A stretch of 23,817 nucleotides of DNA from Sulfitobacter sp. (GCA_024636395.1 JAGXHD010000131.1:1-23817), one strand, 5' to 3'. Positions 7,296-13,675 are shown, counted from the stretch's first letter. The notes: a model not told the origin generated them from the sequence alone. Numbers and translations: made by a program.

Positions 7296-8194
7296 GAGGT
7301 GCCCTCACGTCGCAGATGCAGGGGCATCTCGCGATGCTGGTGTTTTCCGGGTTGGTGGCGGGATCTTTCTCGTTGGGCGGGATGGTGGCGAACGAGATCG
7401 CGCCGCTGGCGCTCAATGCAGCGCGTTTCGTGGGGGCTACTGTGCTGGTGGGCGCGGTAGCGCTGGCGACGACAGGGATCCCGCGCAGTGCCTTTGCGGC
7501 GCCGTGGCGATATGGGCTGCTGGGTGGCTTTTTCACGGTTTATTTCGTCCTGATGTTCGAGGGGCTCAAGACATCTCCGCCTGTCAGCTCAGCTGCGGTG
7601 TTCACGCTGGTGCCTGTGATGGCGGGGATCTTTGCCTGGTTCATGCTGCGCCAGCGGATGACGCCGCGCATGGCGTTGGCGCTCTGCATCGGCGGCGCTG
7701 CGGCACTATGGGTGATTTTCCGCGCGGATCTTGGGGCTCTTTTGGCTTTTGATGTGGGGCGCGGAGAGGCGATCTTTTTCGTGGGATGCGTGGCTCATGC
7801 GATCTACACGCCGCTGGTGCGCGTGCTCAACCGAGGGGAAAGCGCTATGGTATTCGCCTTCGGCACGCTGGTGGCGGGGGCGGTGATGCTGCTTGTGATC
7901 GGCGCGCGCGATATTGCGGCGACGAATTGGGGCGCGCTGCGGCCGCTGGTGTGGATCACGATCCTCTATGTCTCGGTATTTGCCAGTTCGATCACCTTCG
8001 TTCTGGTGCAGTTTGCCGCGATGCGGCTGCCGTCGGCCAAGGTCATGGCTTATACCTATCTGGTGCCGAGTTGGGTGATCTGCTGGGAGGCTGCGCTGGG
8101 CAATGGCTTTCCGCCGCCGGGGGTTGCGGCCGGGATTGCACTTACATTTGTGGCGCTTTTCCTTTTGCTGCGCGATGAGGAGGGGCTGCGGTAG
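7292..8194 (+). CDS. EamA/DMT-family transporter
   Basis: An inner-membrane protein of 300 residues with about ten hydrophobic segments arranged as two EamA repeats. Examples are the SLGGMVANEIAPLALNAARFVGATVLVGAV region in repeat one and the FASSITFVLVQFAAMRLPSAKVMAYTYLVPSWVICWEAALG region near the end, where ...Y..P...... is the typical second-repeat motif. Drug/metabolite exporters of this family move amino acids, metabolites or toxic compounds; the substrate is unknown. I place the start at the GTG overlapping the LysR stop. An ATG eight codons later (7316) is an equally possible start and fits the first membrane segment. Confidence 0.85.
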   Translation: MRGALTSQMQGHLAMLVFSGLVAGSFSLGGMVANEIAPLALNAARFVGATVLVGAVALATTGIPRSAFAAPWRYGLLGGFFTVYFVLMFEGLKTSPPVSSAAVFTLVPVMAGIFAWFMLRQRMTPRMALALCIGGAAALWVIFRADLGALLAFDVGRGEAIFFVGCVAHAIYTPLVRVLNRGESAMVFAFGTLVAGAVMLLVIGARDIAATNWGALRPLVWITILYVSVFASSITFVLVQFAAMRLPSAKVMAYTYLVPSWVICWEAALGNGFPPPGVAAGIALTFVALFLLLRDEEGLR

Positions 8195-8225
8195 GTCTGA
8201 TAATTCACGGGCACTTTAAATTCGC

Positions 8226-8251
8226 GGAACCAAAACAGCTCTTCACAGGTT
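8226..8251 (+). promoter_or_regulatory. ECF-sigma-like promoter candidate for the micro-gene at 8284
   Basis: GGAAC (8226-8230) and GGTT (8248-8251) are 17 bases apart, resembling the GGAAC/GTT pairs of extracytoplasmic-function sigma factors. A start point near 8257 would leave a leader of about 27 bases. Two short matches can occur by chance. Confidence 0.3.
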
Positions 8252-8283
8252 CGTTACAGGACACAGAACTGAAGGGAATTGTC

Positions 8284-8352
8284 ATGCGGAATATTATTTA
8301 TCTTGTTGGTCTCGTAGTCATTGTATTGGCGATCGTACAGTTCGTGCTGTGA
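8284..8352 (+). CDS. Hydrophobic micro-protein, 22 residues
   Basis: Reads M-R-N-I-I-Y then LVGLVVIVLAIVQFVL: a short polar start followed by one hydrophobic helix running to the C-terminus, so a single-span membrane peptide is expected. AAGGGA lies six bases before the ATG, and an intrinsic terminator begins 24 bases past the stop. There is therefore a compact gene layout independent of the EamA gene, whose stop is 90 bases upstream. Function is unknown; toxin-like peptides, membrane-protein modulators and stress-induced peptides share this shape. The alternative is a chance ORF at the end of the EamA transcript. Confidence 0.6.
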   Translation: MRNIIYLVGLVVIVLAIVQFVL

Positions 8353-8375
8353 TCGAAAGTACATGAGACGCAGAC

Positions 8376-8407
8376 AAAGGGGCCTTATGGGCTCCTTTTT
8401 CTGTTTT
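8376..8407 (+). terminator. Intrinsic terminator after the micro-gene, possibly bidirectional
   Basis: AAAGGGGCC and GGCTCCTTT pair over nine positions (one G-U) around a TTATG loop, followed by TTTCTGTTTT. Read on the minus strand, the same hairpin starts eight bases after the ArsR stop but has only three Ts, so termination from that side would be weaker. Confidence 0.8.
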
Positions 8408-8759
8408 AGGGGGCGGTAGTCTGATCTGCATCGGGATCCAAAGACAACTCGGTTCTCAGAAACCGCTCGAAGGCGTCGAGGTGAATCGGCTCGAACTGCC
8501 CGAACCCCTGCATCCAGGTGGATGCGGCGCGCAGAGCGTCAGGCTCCAGCTTGCACCACTTTACCCGCCCGCGTTTCTCCTGCGTGATGAGGCCTGCGGT
8601 CGTAAGGACGCCAAGATGCTTGGAAATCGCCGCGAGGGACATCTCGAACGGTTCGGCAACGTCTGTCACAGCCATATCATCCTCCAGCAGCATCGCGAGA
8701 ATGCTGCGTCTGGTGGGATCTGCCAAAGCGGCGAATGTGATGTCGAGGGCGCGGGCCAT
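8406..8759 (-). CDS. ArsR-family winged-helix repressor
   Basis: A 117-residue regulator: MARALDITFAALADPTRRSIL is the conserved ArsR opening, and the HTH is VTDVAEPFEMSLAAISKHLGVLTTAGLI at about 30-58, then a wing with KRGRVKWCKLEP. There is no CxC metal site in the recognition helix, so arsenic or heavy-metal sensing is not indicated. The family group with EPF.MS..A.SKHL often regulates small-molecule or SRPBCC-type genes. The frame could start at a TTG at 8819, but the ATG at 8759 gives normal length and leaves a palindrome at 8812-8827 in the promoter rather than in the coding region. No strong ribosome site is seen before either start. Confidence 0.85.
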   Translation of the reverse strand: MARALDITFAALADPTRRSILAMLLEDDMAVTDVAEPFEMSLAAISKHLGVLTTAGLITQEKRGRVKWCKLEPDALRAASTWMQGFGQFEPIHLDAFERFLRTELSLDPDADQTTAP

Positions 8760-8811
8760 GGTGCTGTCATAGCGCGGCGGCGGCGTATGGGAAAGCGTGC
8801 GCGTGCGAAGA

Positions 8812-8827
8812 TCAACCAAATGGTTGA
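8812..8827. promoter_or_regulatory. Palindromic candidate operator of the ArsR gene
   Basis: TCAACCA-AA-TGGTTGA is a perfect 7-2-7 palindrome 53 bases before the chosen ATG. ArsR repressors commonly autoregulate through short palindromes of this size. The atpI start is 173 bases away on the other side. Confidence 0.5.
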
Positions 8828-8939
8828 ATAAGGATCGAGCCTATAATCGGCCAGATCGGCGCCTGAATGCCTGCGGCACATTGGTGTGCTGGAAATAAAA
8901 AGACTTACTTTCAGTTGGTTGAGGAAGGTCTTTGGGCCG

Positions 8940-8968
8940 TTGACTCGGGCCGACCTGCACAGTAATCA
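8940..8968 (+). promoter_or_regulatory. Candidate promoter of the F0 ATP-synthase operon
   Basis: TTGACT (8940-8945) matches the -35 consensus at five of six positions. TAATCA follows after 17 bases but is a poor -10. The element is about 30 bases before the atpI start. Confidence 0.35.
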
Positions 8969-8999
8969 CTCCGCAGAACATCCCAATGGGGGCTGAGCT

Positions 9000-9344
9000 G
9001 TGGACGAGCACGATCGCAAAGCGCAAATGGCCGCGATCGAGGCACGAATTGCAGCAGCCAAGGGTGCGCAAGGGCCCAAACCGCGGATGGACGAGCATTA
9101 TTCAGACGCCCAGCTCGCTTGGCGGATGGTCATAGAGCTTGTAGCCGGTCTTGGGATCGGTTTCGGCATCGGATACGGGCTCGATCTGTTCTTTGGAACG
9201 CTTCCCATATTCATGGTGCTGTTCGTTCTGCTTGGCCTGGCGGCCGGAGTGAAGACAATGCTCCGATCCGCGCAGGAGATGCAGAAGCAGAGAGATACGG
9301 CTGAGGCCGGTAGTGGTGACGTTTCCGACGGGGACGCGCGATAA
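9000..9344 (+). CDS. atpI: ATP synthase F0 subunit I (AtpI)
   Basis: A 114-residue membrane protein preceding atpB. After a charged N-terminus, two hydrophobic segments appear: MVIELVAGLGIGFGIGYGLDLFF (about 43-65) and PIFMVLFVLLGLAAGVKTML (about 69-88), with the DEHYSDAQLAWRMV...G...G...G..LD pattern of alphaproteobacterial AtpI. The family is thought to help assemble the c-ring and may handle magnesium; it is not a core catalytic subunit. It starts at a GTG with GGGGGCTGAG just upstream and lies 38 bases before atpB. An internal ATG at 9027 is a less likely start. Confidence 0.88.
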   Translation: MDEHDRKAQMAAIEARIAAAKGAQGPKPRMDEHYSDAQLAWRMVIELVAGLGIGFGIGYGLDLFFGTLPIFMVLFVLLGLAAGVKTMLRSAQEMQKQRDTAEAGSGDVSDGDAR

Positions 9345-9382
9345 CAGCCCCGAGCGGGCGATGAGAATGAAGGGCTGCACGA

Positions 9383-10138
9383 ATGGAAACAGCAGAACAA
9401 AGCGATGGTGGCGGCCTTGTTTTCAAGCCGATGGACCAGTTTCTTGTAAAGCCCCTTAGCGGTGATGGCATCGTTCAGTGGTTTACGTTCACCAATGCCG
9501 CGCTCTGGACAAGCCTCGCTGTCTTGGCGGTGTTTCTCTTGCTGGTAACAGCGACCTCGAAGCGCGCGATTATTCCCGGCCGGGCGCAATCAATCGCAGA
9601 ATTTGCGTATGGCTTCATTCACAAGATGGTCGAGGATATCTGCGGCAAAGAGGGTCTGCGGTATTTCCCCTACATCATGACGCTGTTCATGTTCATCGTA
9701 ATGGCGAACTTTCTTGGCCTTAATCCTACAGCCTTCACGCCGACGTCGCATTTTGCCGTGACTGTACCGCTCGCGCTGGCCGTCTTCCTCGGTGTGACGA
9801 TCCTCGGGTTCGTCAAGAACGGGGCATCTTTTCTGGGGATGTTCTGGGTCACTTCCGCGCCGCTTGCCTTGCGTCCCGCTTTGGCGCTGATCGAGCTGAT
9901 CTCCTATTTCGTGCGCCCCGTCAGCCACTCCGTGCGTCTGGCTGGCAGCATGATGGCGGGTCACGCAGTCATCAAGGTGTTTGCGGGCTTTGCAGCTTTG
10001 GCAGCGGTGTCTCCGTTCGCAGTGCTCGGCATTACAGCAATGTACGGCCTCGAAGTGCTGGTTTGCTTCATCCAAGCTTACGTCTTTACGATCCTGACAT
10101 GCGTGTATCTGAAAGATGCGCTGCATCCTCATCACTAA
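9383..10138 (+). CDS. atpB: ATP synthase F0 subunit a
   Basis: Subunit a forms the two proton half-channels beside the c-ring. The 251-residue multi-spanning protein has FTPTSHFAVT around 118-127 and RPVSHSVRLAGSMMAGHAVIKVFAG from 178. Arg185 is the essential channel arginine (Arg210 in E. coli). In RLAGSMMAGH the serine at 189 stands where almost all homologues have asparagine (Asn214 in E. coli). The C-terminal YVFTILTCVYLKDALHPHH block is typical. A GAAGG ribosome site lies nine bases before the ATG. It is part of the atpI-B-E-b'-b operon; the F1 genes are not in the window. Confidence 0.96.
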   Translation: METAEQSDGGGLVFKPMDQFLVKPLSGDGIVQWFTFTNAALWTSLAVLAVFLLLVTATSKRAIIPGRAQSIAEFAYGFIHKMVEDICGKEGLRYFPYIMTLFMFIVMANFLGLNPTAFTPTSHFAVTVPLALAVFLGVTILGFVKNGASFLGMFWVTSAPLALRPALALIELISYFVRPVSHSVRLAGSMMAGHAVIKVFAGFAALAAVSPFAVLGITAMYGLEVLVCFIQAYVFTILTCVYLKDALHPHH

Positions 10139-10211
10139 CAACCGCGATCACTCACAACGGACAGGGCGACCCGTCTTTATCTATCCACTTCCAATTTACA
10201 GGAGATTTCTC

Positions 10212-10436
10212 ATGGAAGGTCAACTCGCACACATCGGCGCAGGTATTGCGGCACTCGGCACCGGCATCGCAGCTATCGGCGTTGGTAACGTCGCCAGCAG
10301 CTTCCTTGGTGGCGCATTGCGCAACCCCTCTGCGGCAGCATCCCAGACAGCAACGCTGTTTATCGGTATCGCCTTCGCAGAAGCCTTGGGCATCTTCTCG
10401 TTCCTCGTTGCTTTGCTGTTGATGTTCGCTGTCTAA
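10212..10436 (+). CDS. atpE: ATP synthase F0 subunit c
   Basis: Subunit c forms the rotating proton-carrying ring. The 74-residue protein is a two-helix hairpin: a glycine-rich first helix (HIGAGIAALGTGIAAIGVGN), a polar loop ALRNPSA around 36-41, and a second helix bearing Glu57 in IGIAFAEALGIF, the proton-binding carboxylate. A longer in-frame upstream extension is ignored, because AGGAG sits eight bases before the ATG at 10212 and the product then matches the family from residue one. A strong hairpin follows the stop, consistent with the need for many c subunits per complex (inference). Confidence 0.97.
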   Translation: MEGQLAHIGAGIAALGTGIAAIGVGNVASSFLGGALRNPSAAASQTATLFIGIAFAEALGIFSFLVALLLMFAV

Positions 10437-10463
10437 GCGACCACGTCTCATCCAAGACGCATC

Positions 10464-10489
10464 GGGCGGCGCGGCATGCCGCGTCGCCC
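10464..10489 (+). promoter_or_regulatory. Stable hairpin after atpE, probable mRNA-stabilising element
   Basis: An 11-bp stem (GGGCGGCGCGG with CCGCGTCGCCC, one G-U) closes a CATG loop, 27 bases past the atpE stop and 45 bases before the b' gene. There is no T tract, so full termination is unlikely. It may protect the 3' end of an atpE transcript or reduce read-through into the b genes. Confidence 0.55.
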
Positions 10490-10534
10490 AACGCTTTATA
10501 AGTTCCGATTTTCAGGTTCTGACAGGAGGCCACG

Positions 10535-11074
10535 ATGGCAACTGAAACCGCAACAGACGCTTACGGCGCTGCGGAAACAACAAGTGTAGGAATGCCGCAG
10601 CTTGACGCTTCCACCTGGGGCAACCAGATTTTCTGGCTCTTGCTTGCACTGGTCGCAATCTACCTAATCCTGTCCCGTGTTGCATTGCCGCGTATCGCGG
10701 CAATTCTTGCCGAGCGTCAGGGCACGATCACCAATGACATTGCCGCCGCTGAAGATCTCAAGGCAAAGGCGGTTGAAGCCGAAGCCGCTTATGACAAAGC
10801 GCTGGTCGATGCCCGCGCCGAAGCACAGCGGATCATCGCCGAGGCGAAGGCCGAGATGCAGGACGATCTCGACGATGCGATTGCTAAAGCAGATGTGCAG
10901 ATCGGCGAGAAATTGGCCGAATCCGAAGCTGAAATTGCAGAAATCCGCGCCGGTGCTCTGGCGAACGTGAAAGCGGTCGCAAAGGACACTACAAAAGAAA
11001 TCGTTGCTGCGATGGGTGGCAAGGCGGACGCAAAAACCGTCACCGCCGCCGTCACCTCGCGGATGAAAGGATAA
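10535..11074 (+). CDS. atpF2: ATP synthase F0 subunit b'
   Basis: One of the two peripheral-stalk subunits in photosynthetic-type and alphaproteobacterial F0. The 179-residue product starts with a soluble segment containing MPQLDASTWGNQIFW, then a single membrane helix (about 29-46, FWLLLALVAIYLILSRVAL), then P.I..IL..R...I..D...A, and a long charged, alanine-rich helix to the end. The order after atpE and before the signal-peptide-bearing b subunit, and the MPQLD...W..Q..WL opening, favour b' over b. An AGGAGG-like site precedes the ATG. The gap to the b gene is four bases. Confidence 0.93.
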   Translation: MATETATDAYGAAETTSVGMPQLDASTWGNQIFWLLLALVAIYLILSRVALPRIAAILAERQGTITNDIAAAEDLKAKAVEAEAAYDKALVDARAEAQRIIAEAKAEMQDDLDDAIAKADVQIGEKLAESEAEIAEIRAGALANVKAVAKDTTKEIVAAMGGKADAKTVTAAVTSRMKG

Positions 11075-11078
11075 CGTC

Positions 11079-11639
11079 ATGCGTTTGATTGCAACATCCG
11101 CCGTCACATTGTTCGGGGCCACACCGGCCTTTGCTGCAGGGGGCGCGTTTTTCTCGCTGTACAACACTGATTTTGTAGTGCTGCTGGGTCTGCTGGTCTT
11201 CATCGGGATCAACATCTATTTCAAAGTTCCGTCGCTGATTGCAGGCATGCTGGATGGCCGCGCCGATGGGATCCGCTCCGAGATCGAGGAAGCCCGCAAG
11301 TTGCGGGAAGATGCGCAATCTATGTTGGCGTCATACGAGCGTAAGCAGAAAGAAGTTCAGGAGCAGGCTGACCGCATCGTTGCAGATGCCAAAGCGGAAG
11401 CCTTGGCTGCAGGTGAGCAGGCTCGTGTGGATCTGGCCAAATCTGTGGAGCGTCGTCTGGCAGCCGCAGAGGAGCAGATCGAATCCGCTCAGGCGGCCGC
11501 GATCAAGGAAGTCCGCGACCAGGCGATCATGATCGCGATAGCCGCATCGCGCGAGATCATTGCCAAGCAGATGACGGCGGCTGATGCTAACAAGTTGATC
11601 GACGATGGCATTACACAGGTAGATGCCAAGCTGCACTAA
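11079..11639 (+). CDS. atpF: ATP synthase F0 subunit b
   Basis: Peripheral-stalk subunit of 186 residues. The N-terminus MRLIATSAVTLFGATPAFAA looks like a cleavable signal peptide (Arg, hydrophobic core, AFAA near 17-20) ahead of the true membrane helix at about 30-48 (TDFVVLLGLLVFIGINIYF). This layout is known in Rhodobacterales b subunits. KVPSLIAGMLDGRADGIRSEIEEA then leads into a long heptad-like helix rich in Glu, Ala and Lys that pairs with b'. It is the last gene of the operon, followed by an intrinsic terminator. Confidence 0.94.
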   Translation: MRLIATSAVTLFGATPAFAAGGAFFSLYNTDFVVLLGLLVFIGINIYFKVPSLIAGMLDGRADGIRSEIEEARKLREDAQSMLASYERKQKEVQEQADRIVADAKAEALAAGEQARVDLAKSVERRLAAAEEQIESAQAAAIKEVRDQAIMIAIAASREIIAKQMTAADANKLIDDGITQVDAKLH

Positions 11640-11664
11640 GAATTTCTAAAGCGACATTGAAAAG

Positions 11665-11692
11665 GCCCCGATCGAGAGATCGGGGCTTTTTT
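11665..11692 (+). terminator. Strong intrinsic terminator of the F0 operon
   Basis: GCCCCGATC and GATCGGGGC form a perfect 9-bp stem with a GAGA tetraloop followed by six Ts, starting 26 bases past the atpF stop. Confidence 0.95.
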
Positions 11693-11765
11693 GTTCGGAG
11701 CCCGGTCCGCTCACGGCGTTCGACCAGACGCTTAGCGGGTGAGTTGTGCGAGGAAATCTATCCTG

Positions 11766-11897
11766 ATGCAATGTATTGCTAGCGTGCGACCCATACGGCT
11801 TATGCCTTTTTATCGAAACGAGGATGGTAAGCTGATCGCAAGAATCAAGAAACTAGACCTGTCCGAAATGGACGAATTTGAAATCAAGGGGCTTTAG
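11766..11897 (+). CDS. Doubtful small ORF, 43 residues, in the spacer after the F0 operon
   Basis: The 328 bases between the atpF stop and the GntR gene hold only the terminator and this ORF. It reads MQCIASVRPIRLMPFYRNED and ends LDLSEMDEFEIKGL, charged and protein-like, with codons richer in A and T than neighbouring genes. No good ribosome site is seen; a GTG at 11739 could extend it. It may be a small gene, the remnant of a transferred one, or chance. Downstream of it, a 6-bp hairpin at 11931-11948 (TCGCCT/AGGCGA) lies 20 bases past the GntR stop and lacks a T tract. Confidence 0.25.
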   Translation: MQCIASVRPIRLMPFYRNEDGKLIARIKKLDLSEMDEFEIKGL

Positions 11898-11967
11898 ATC
11901 CATCAACTTGATGGTTTCCATGCCGCGTAATCGCCTTCAAGCAGGCGACTGGAAGAATGGATATCCC

Positions 11968-12735
11968 CTATCTCTTCTGCTCATGGTCCAGCCTCTGGCG
12001 TGCGACGTGTTCGTGGCGCTCGGCCTTTTGATGGTCCATCAGGGCGCGCTCGACGTAGTTCAGATGTGCTTCGATCGCCGCGCGCGCGCCGATGGCATCG
12101 CGCGCCATGAGTGCGTCATGGATCGCGCGGTGCTGGTCCAGAAGGACCGCGCGTTTCGTCTGTTGCTTGAACATCATCTGGCGGTTGTAGAATACGCCGC
12201 CGCGCAGCAGTTCGTACATGGAGCGCATCATGTGGAGCATGACCACGTTATGGCTCGCTTCGATAATGGCCATATGGAATTGCGCATCGAGTGCCGCCTC
12301 GTCCTCGGCGCTGCGGCTGTCGTGTGCTGCTTCCATCTTGGCGAACACTGCGGCGATCACGGCCAGATCGGTATCGGAGCCAAGACGCGCGGCGCGTTCG
12401 GCAGCGAGGCCCTCCATGTCACGGCGAAACGACAGGTAGTCCATCGCGGCCTCATCGTGGCGCGCGAAAAGAGCGGTGAGTGCGGGCGAAAAGGCGGACC
12501 CCAGCACATCGGCCACGAACACACCCGCGCCGGGCTTTGCGCTGAGCAGGCCCGCCTGCTGTAATTGAGCGATGGCGTCGCGCAGCGAGGGCCGCGAGAC
12601 GCCGAGGCGTTCCGCCAGTTCACGCTCCGGCGGCAGGCGTTTGCCGGGTTGCAGGATGCCGCGCAGGATCAGCTCTTCGACTTGTCGGACGACGGCAGCC
12701 GAGAGTTTTTCAGGGGTGACAGGGCGAAATGGCAT
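11968..12735 (-). CDS. GntR-family regulator, FadR/FCD subfamily
   Basis: A 255-residue repressor or activator. The N-terminal winged HTH (about 8-75) shows LRGILQPGKRLPPERELAERLGVSRPSLRDAIAQL, the GntR signature, and GLLSAKPGAGVFVAD as the wing. The all-helical FCD ligand domain follows, with D..FH..I.EASHN...LHMM and DQHRAIHDAL..RDA..A..A...HL; the His and Asp residues are the usual metal/ligand positions. The FCD group senses organic acids such as lactate, pyruvate or glycolate; the ligand is unknown here. No metabolic gene is adjacent, so its regulon lies elsewhere. A large inverted repeat over the promoter points to autoregulation. Confidence 0.9.
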   Translation of the reverse strand: MPFRPVTPEKLSAAVVRQVEELILRGILQPGKRLPPERELAERLGVSRPSLRDAIAQLQQAGLLSAKPGAGVFVADVLGSAFSPALTALFARHDEAAMDYLSFRRDMEGLAAERAARLGSDTDLAVIAAVFAKMEAAHDSRSAEDEAALDAQFHMAIIEASHNVVMLHMMRSMYELLRGGVFYNRQMMFKQQTKRAVLLDQHRAIHDALMARDAIGARAAIEAHLNYVERALMDHQKAERHEHVARQRLDHEQKR

Positions 12736-12743
12736 AGGATGTC

Positions 12744-12776
12744 CTTTGATTGGTCAATTTGTATGACCAATCAAAG
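12744..12776. promoter_or_regulatory. Perfect 13-7-13 inverted repeat, candidate GntR operator
   Basis: CTTTGATTGGTCA, spacer ATTTGTA, TGACCAATCAAAG. The inner TTGGTC/GACCAA halves recall the TTGGT...ACCAA half-sites of FadR-type regulators, although the spacer is longer than in FadR or PdhR sites. It ends eight bases before the GntR ATG and covers the candidate -10 element. Confidence 0.7.
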
Positions 12777-12786
12777 ATCGAAACAA
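12758..12786 (-). promoter_or_regulatory. Candidate promoter of the GntR gene
   Basis: On the minus strand TTGTTT (12786-12781) and TACAAA (12763-12758) are 17 bases apart. The -10 lies inside the inverted repeat, so bound repressor would block it. Confidence 0.4.
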
Positions 12787-12998
12787 GACGTCGGGCGCTG
12801 CGTGCCATGCCGGATTCTTTCGTAGCTGGACCGTAACTAGTTGCTATTTGAATTTGTCTTTCTGCATGTCCACACTCTGCGGACTGACTGCGCCGGAGGT
12901 ACGCTCTTGGGGAAAACAGCGCCCGCCGCACCGGATGATGGGGGAGAAAGGAAGGTGTTAAATGGCGTTGAGACGCTATCCGAAAGGAGGGCGGAAAG

Positions 12999-13196
12999 AT
13001 GCCACGGCCAGTGCTGCCACATCGATCGGAAATCGGGATTGCACCCCAGGCACACTGCAAGGATCCGCACGGCACGGGAAGGATTGATTGCGATCGCTCG
13101 ACCATTCCTTTTTACGAATTGTTAAGGAAGAAAGACGCAAAGTGGCTGCATGAAATACATGATCTCCCTTACGCTTTGCCTGCTGGCCGCATGTAA
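12999..13196 (+). CDS. Possible small protein, 65 residues
   Basis: Begins MPRPVLPHRSEIGIAPQAHC and ends HEIHDLPYALPAGRM. In its favour, AAGGAGG lies about eight bases before the ATG, the best ribosome site in this stretch, and the sequence is protein-like. Against it, codon use is poor in G/C at third positions for this genome, and its last 47 bases overlap the lipoprotein gene in another frame. It could be a real gene translationally coupled to the lipoprotein, or a leader ORF. From 12787 to 12998 I see no supportable gene. Confidence 0.4.
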   Translation: MPRPVLPHRSEIGIAPQAHCKDPHGTGRIDCDRSTIPFYELLRKKDAKWLHEIHDLPYALPAGRM

Positions 13197-13557
13197 TACT
13201 GCCGGACCGCATTTTCGCGGGCTGCCCGCCACGACCGTCATGGTCGATGGCTCGACATTCGACGTGCGCGTGCGCGGAGAGTTGGCGGAGGCGATCCGGA
13301 CGAACGCGGAATACGCGCCCCGCTTTGGCCCGATCCGGGAGCGGGCGGGGCAGGCGATGGCCATGGTCAGCGGTTGCGAAGTCAGGGAGGTGCGCGGTGA
13401 TCAGGCGCAGGCGACCGGTATCCTGAACTGCGGTACGCGCAGTTTGCGCCCTGTCATGGCGGTGCCCGTCGATCTCGACTGTGTGCCCATCCGGGGAACG
13501 GAGCTGAAACAGCTGGGTGGCAAATCTGTCGAAATATCCTGTGAGCCTGCTCTTTAG
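13150..13557 (+). CDS. Small putative lipoprotein, unknown function
   Basis: The 135-residue product starts MKYMISLTLCLLAACNTAGP: a short hydrophobic signal with lipobox LAAC and lipidation Cys15, so a lipid-anchored periplasmic protein is expected. The mature part contains FRGLPATTVMVDGSTFDVRVRGELAEAIRTN and three further cysteines (in VSGCEVREV, ILNCGTRSL, VDLDCVPIRG and ISCEPAL regions), allowing disulfides. I recognise no catalytic motif. Codon use matches the genome. There is no clear ribosome site before the ATG, which lies inside the preceding small ORF. It is followed 118 bases later by smc on the same strand. Confidence 0.8.
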   Translation: MKYMISLTLCLLAACNTAGPHFRGLPATTVMVDGSTFDVRVRGELAEAIRTNAEYAPRFGPIRERAGQAMAMVSGCEVREVRGDQAQATGILNCGTRSLRPVMAVPVDLDCVPIRGTELKQLGGKSVEISCEPAL

Positions 13558-13568
13558 TCCCAATATCT

Positions 13569-13577
13569 TGTGGATAA
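13569..13577 (-). promoter_or_regulatory. Consensus DnaA box upstream of smc
   Basis: TGTGGATAA here is the complement of TTATCCACA, the perfect nine-base DnaA box, about 100 bases before the smc ATG. Only one box is seen, so this is not an origin; it could tie smc transcription to DnaA or be chance. Confidence 0.4.
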
Positions 13578-13675
13578 CTAAGCTCATGACCCTTTGGCTT
13601 GTGTGGGGCTGTTGACAGATCCGCCGCAAACCAGCCACCCTGCTGGCCAGACCGGAATCACCTCGCAGGGGGGCC

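Noticed and set aside
12710..13105. Minus-strand frames upstream of the GntR gene
   Set aside because: Odd composition, no ribosome site, and they would cover the GntR operator and promoter.
13612..13617. TTGACA as the smc -35 element
   Set aside because: No acceptable -10 hexamer occurs 16-18 bases downstream.
13558..13675. Replication origin near the DnaA box
   Set aside because: Only one consensus box, no AT-rich unwinding region and no dnaA, parA or hemE-type neighbours.
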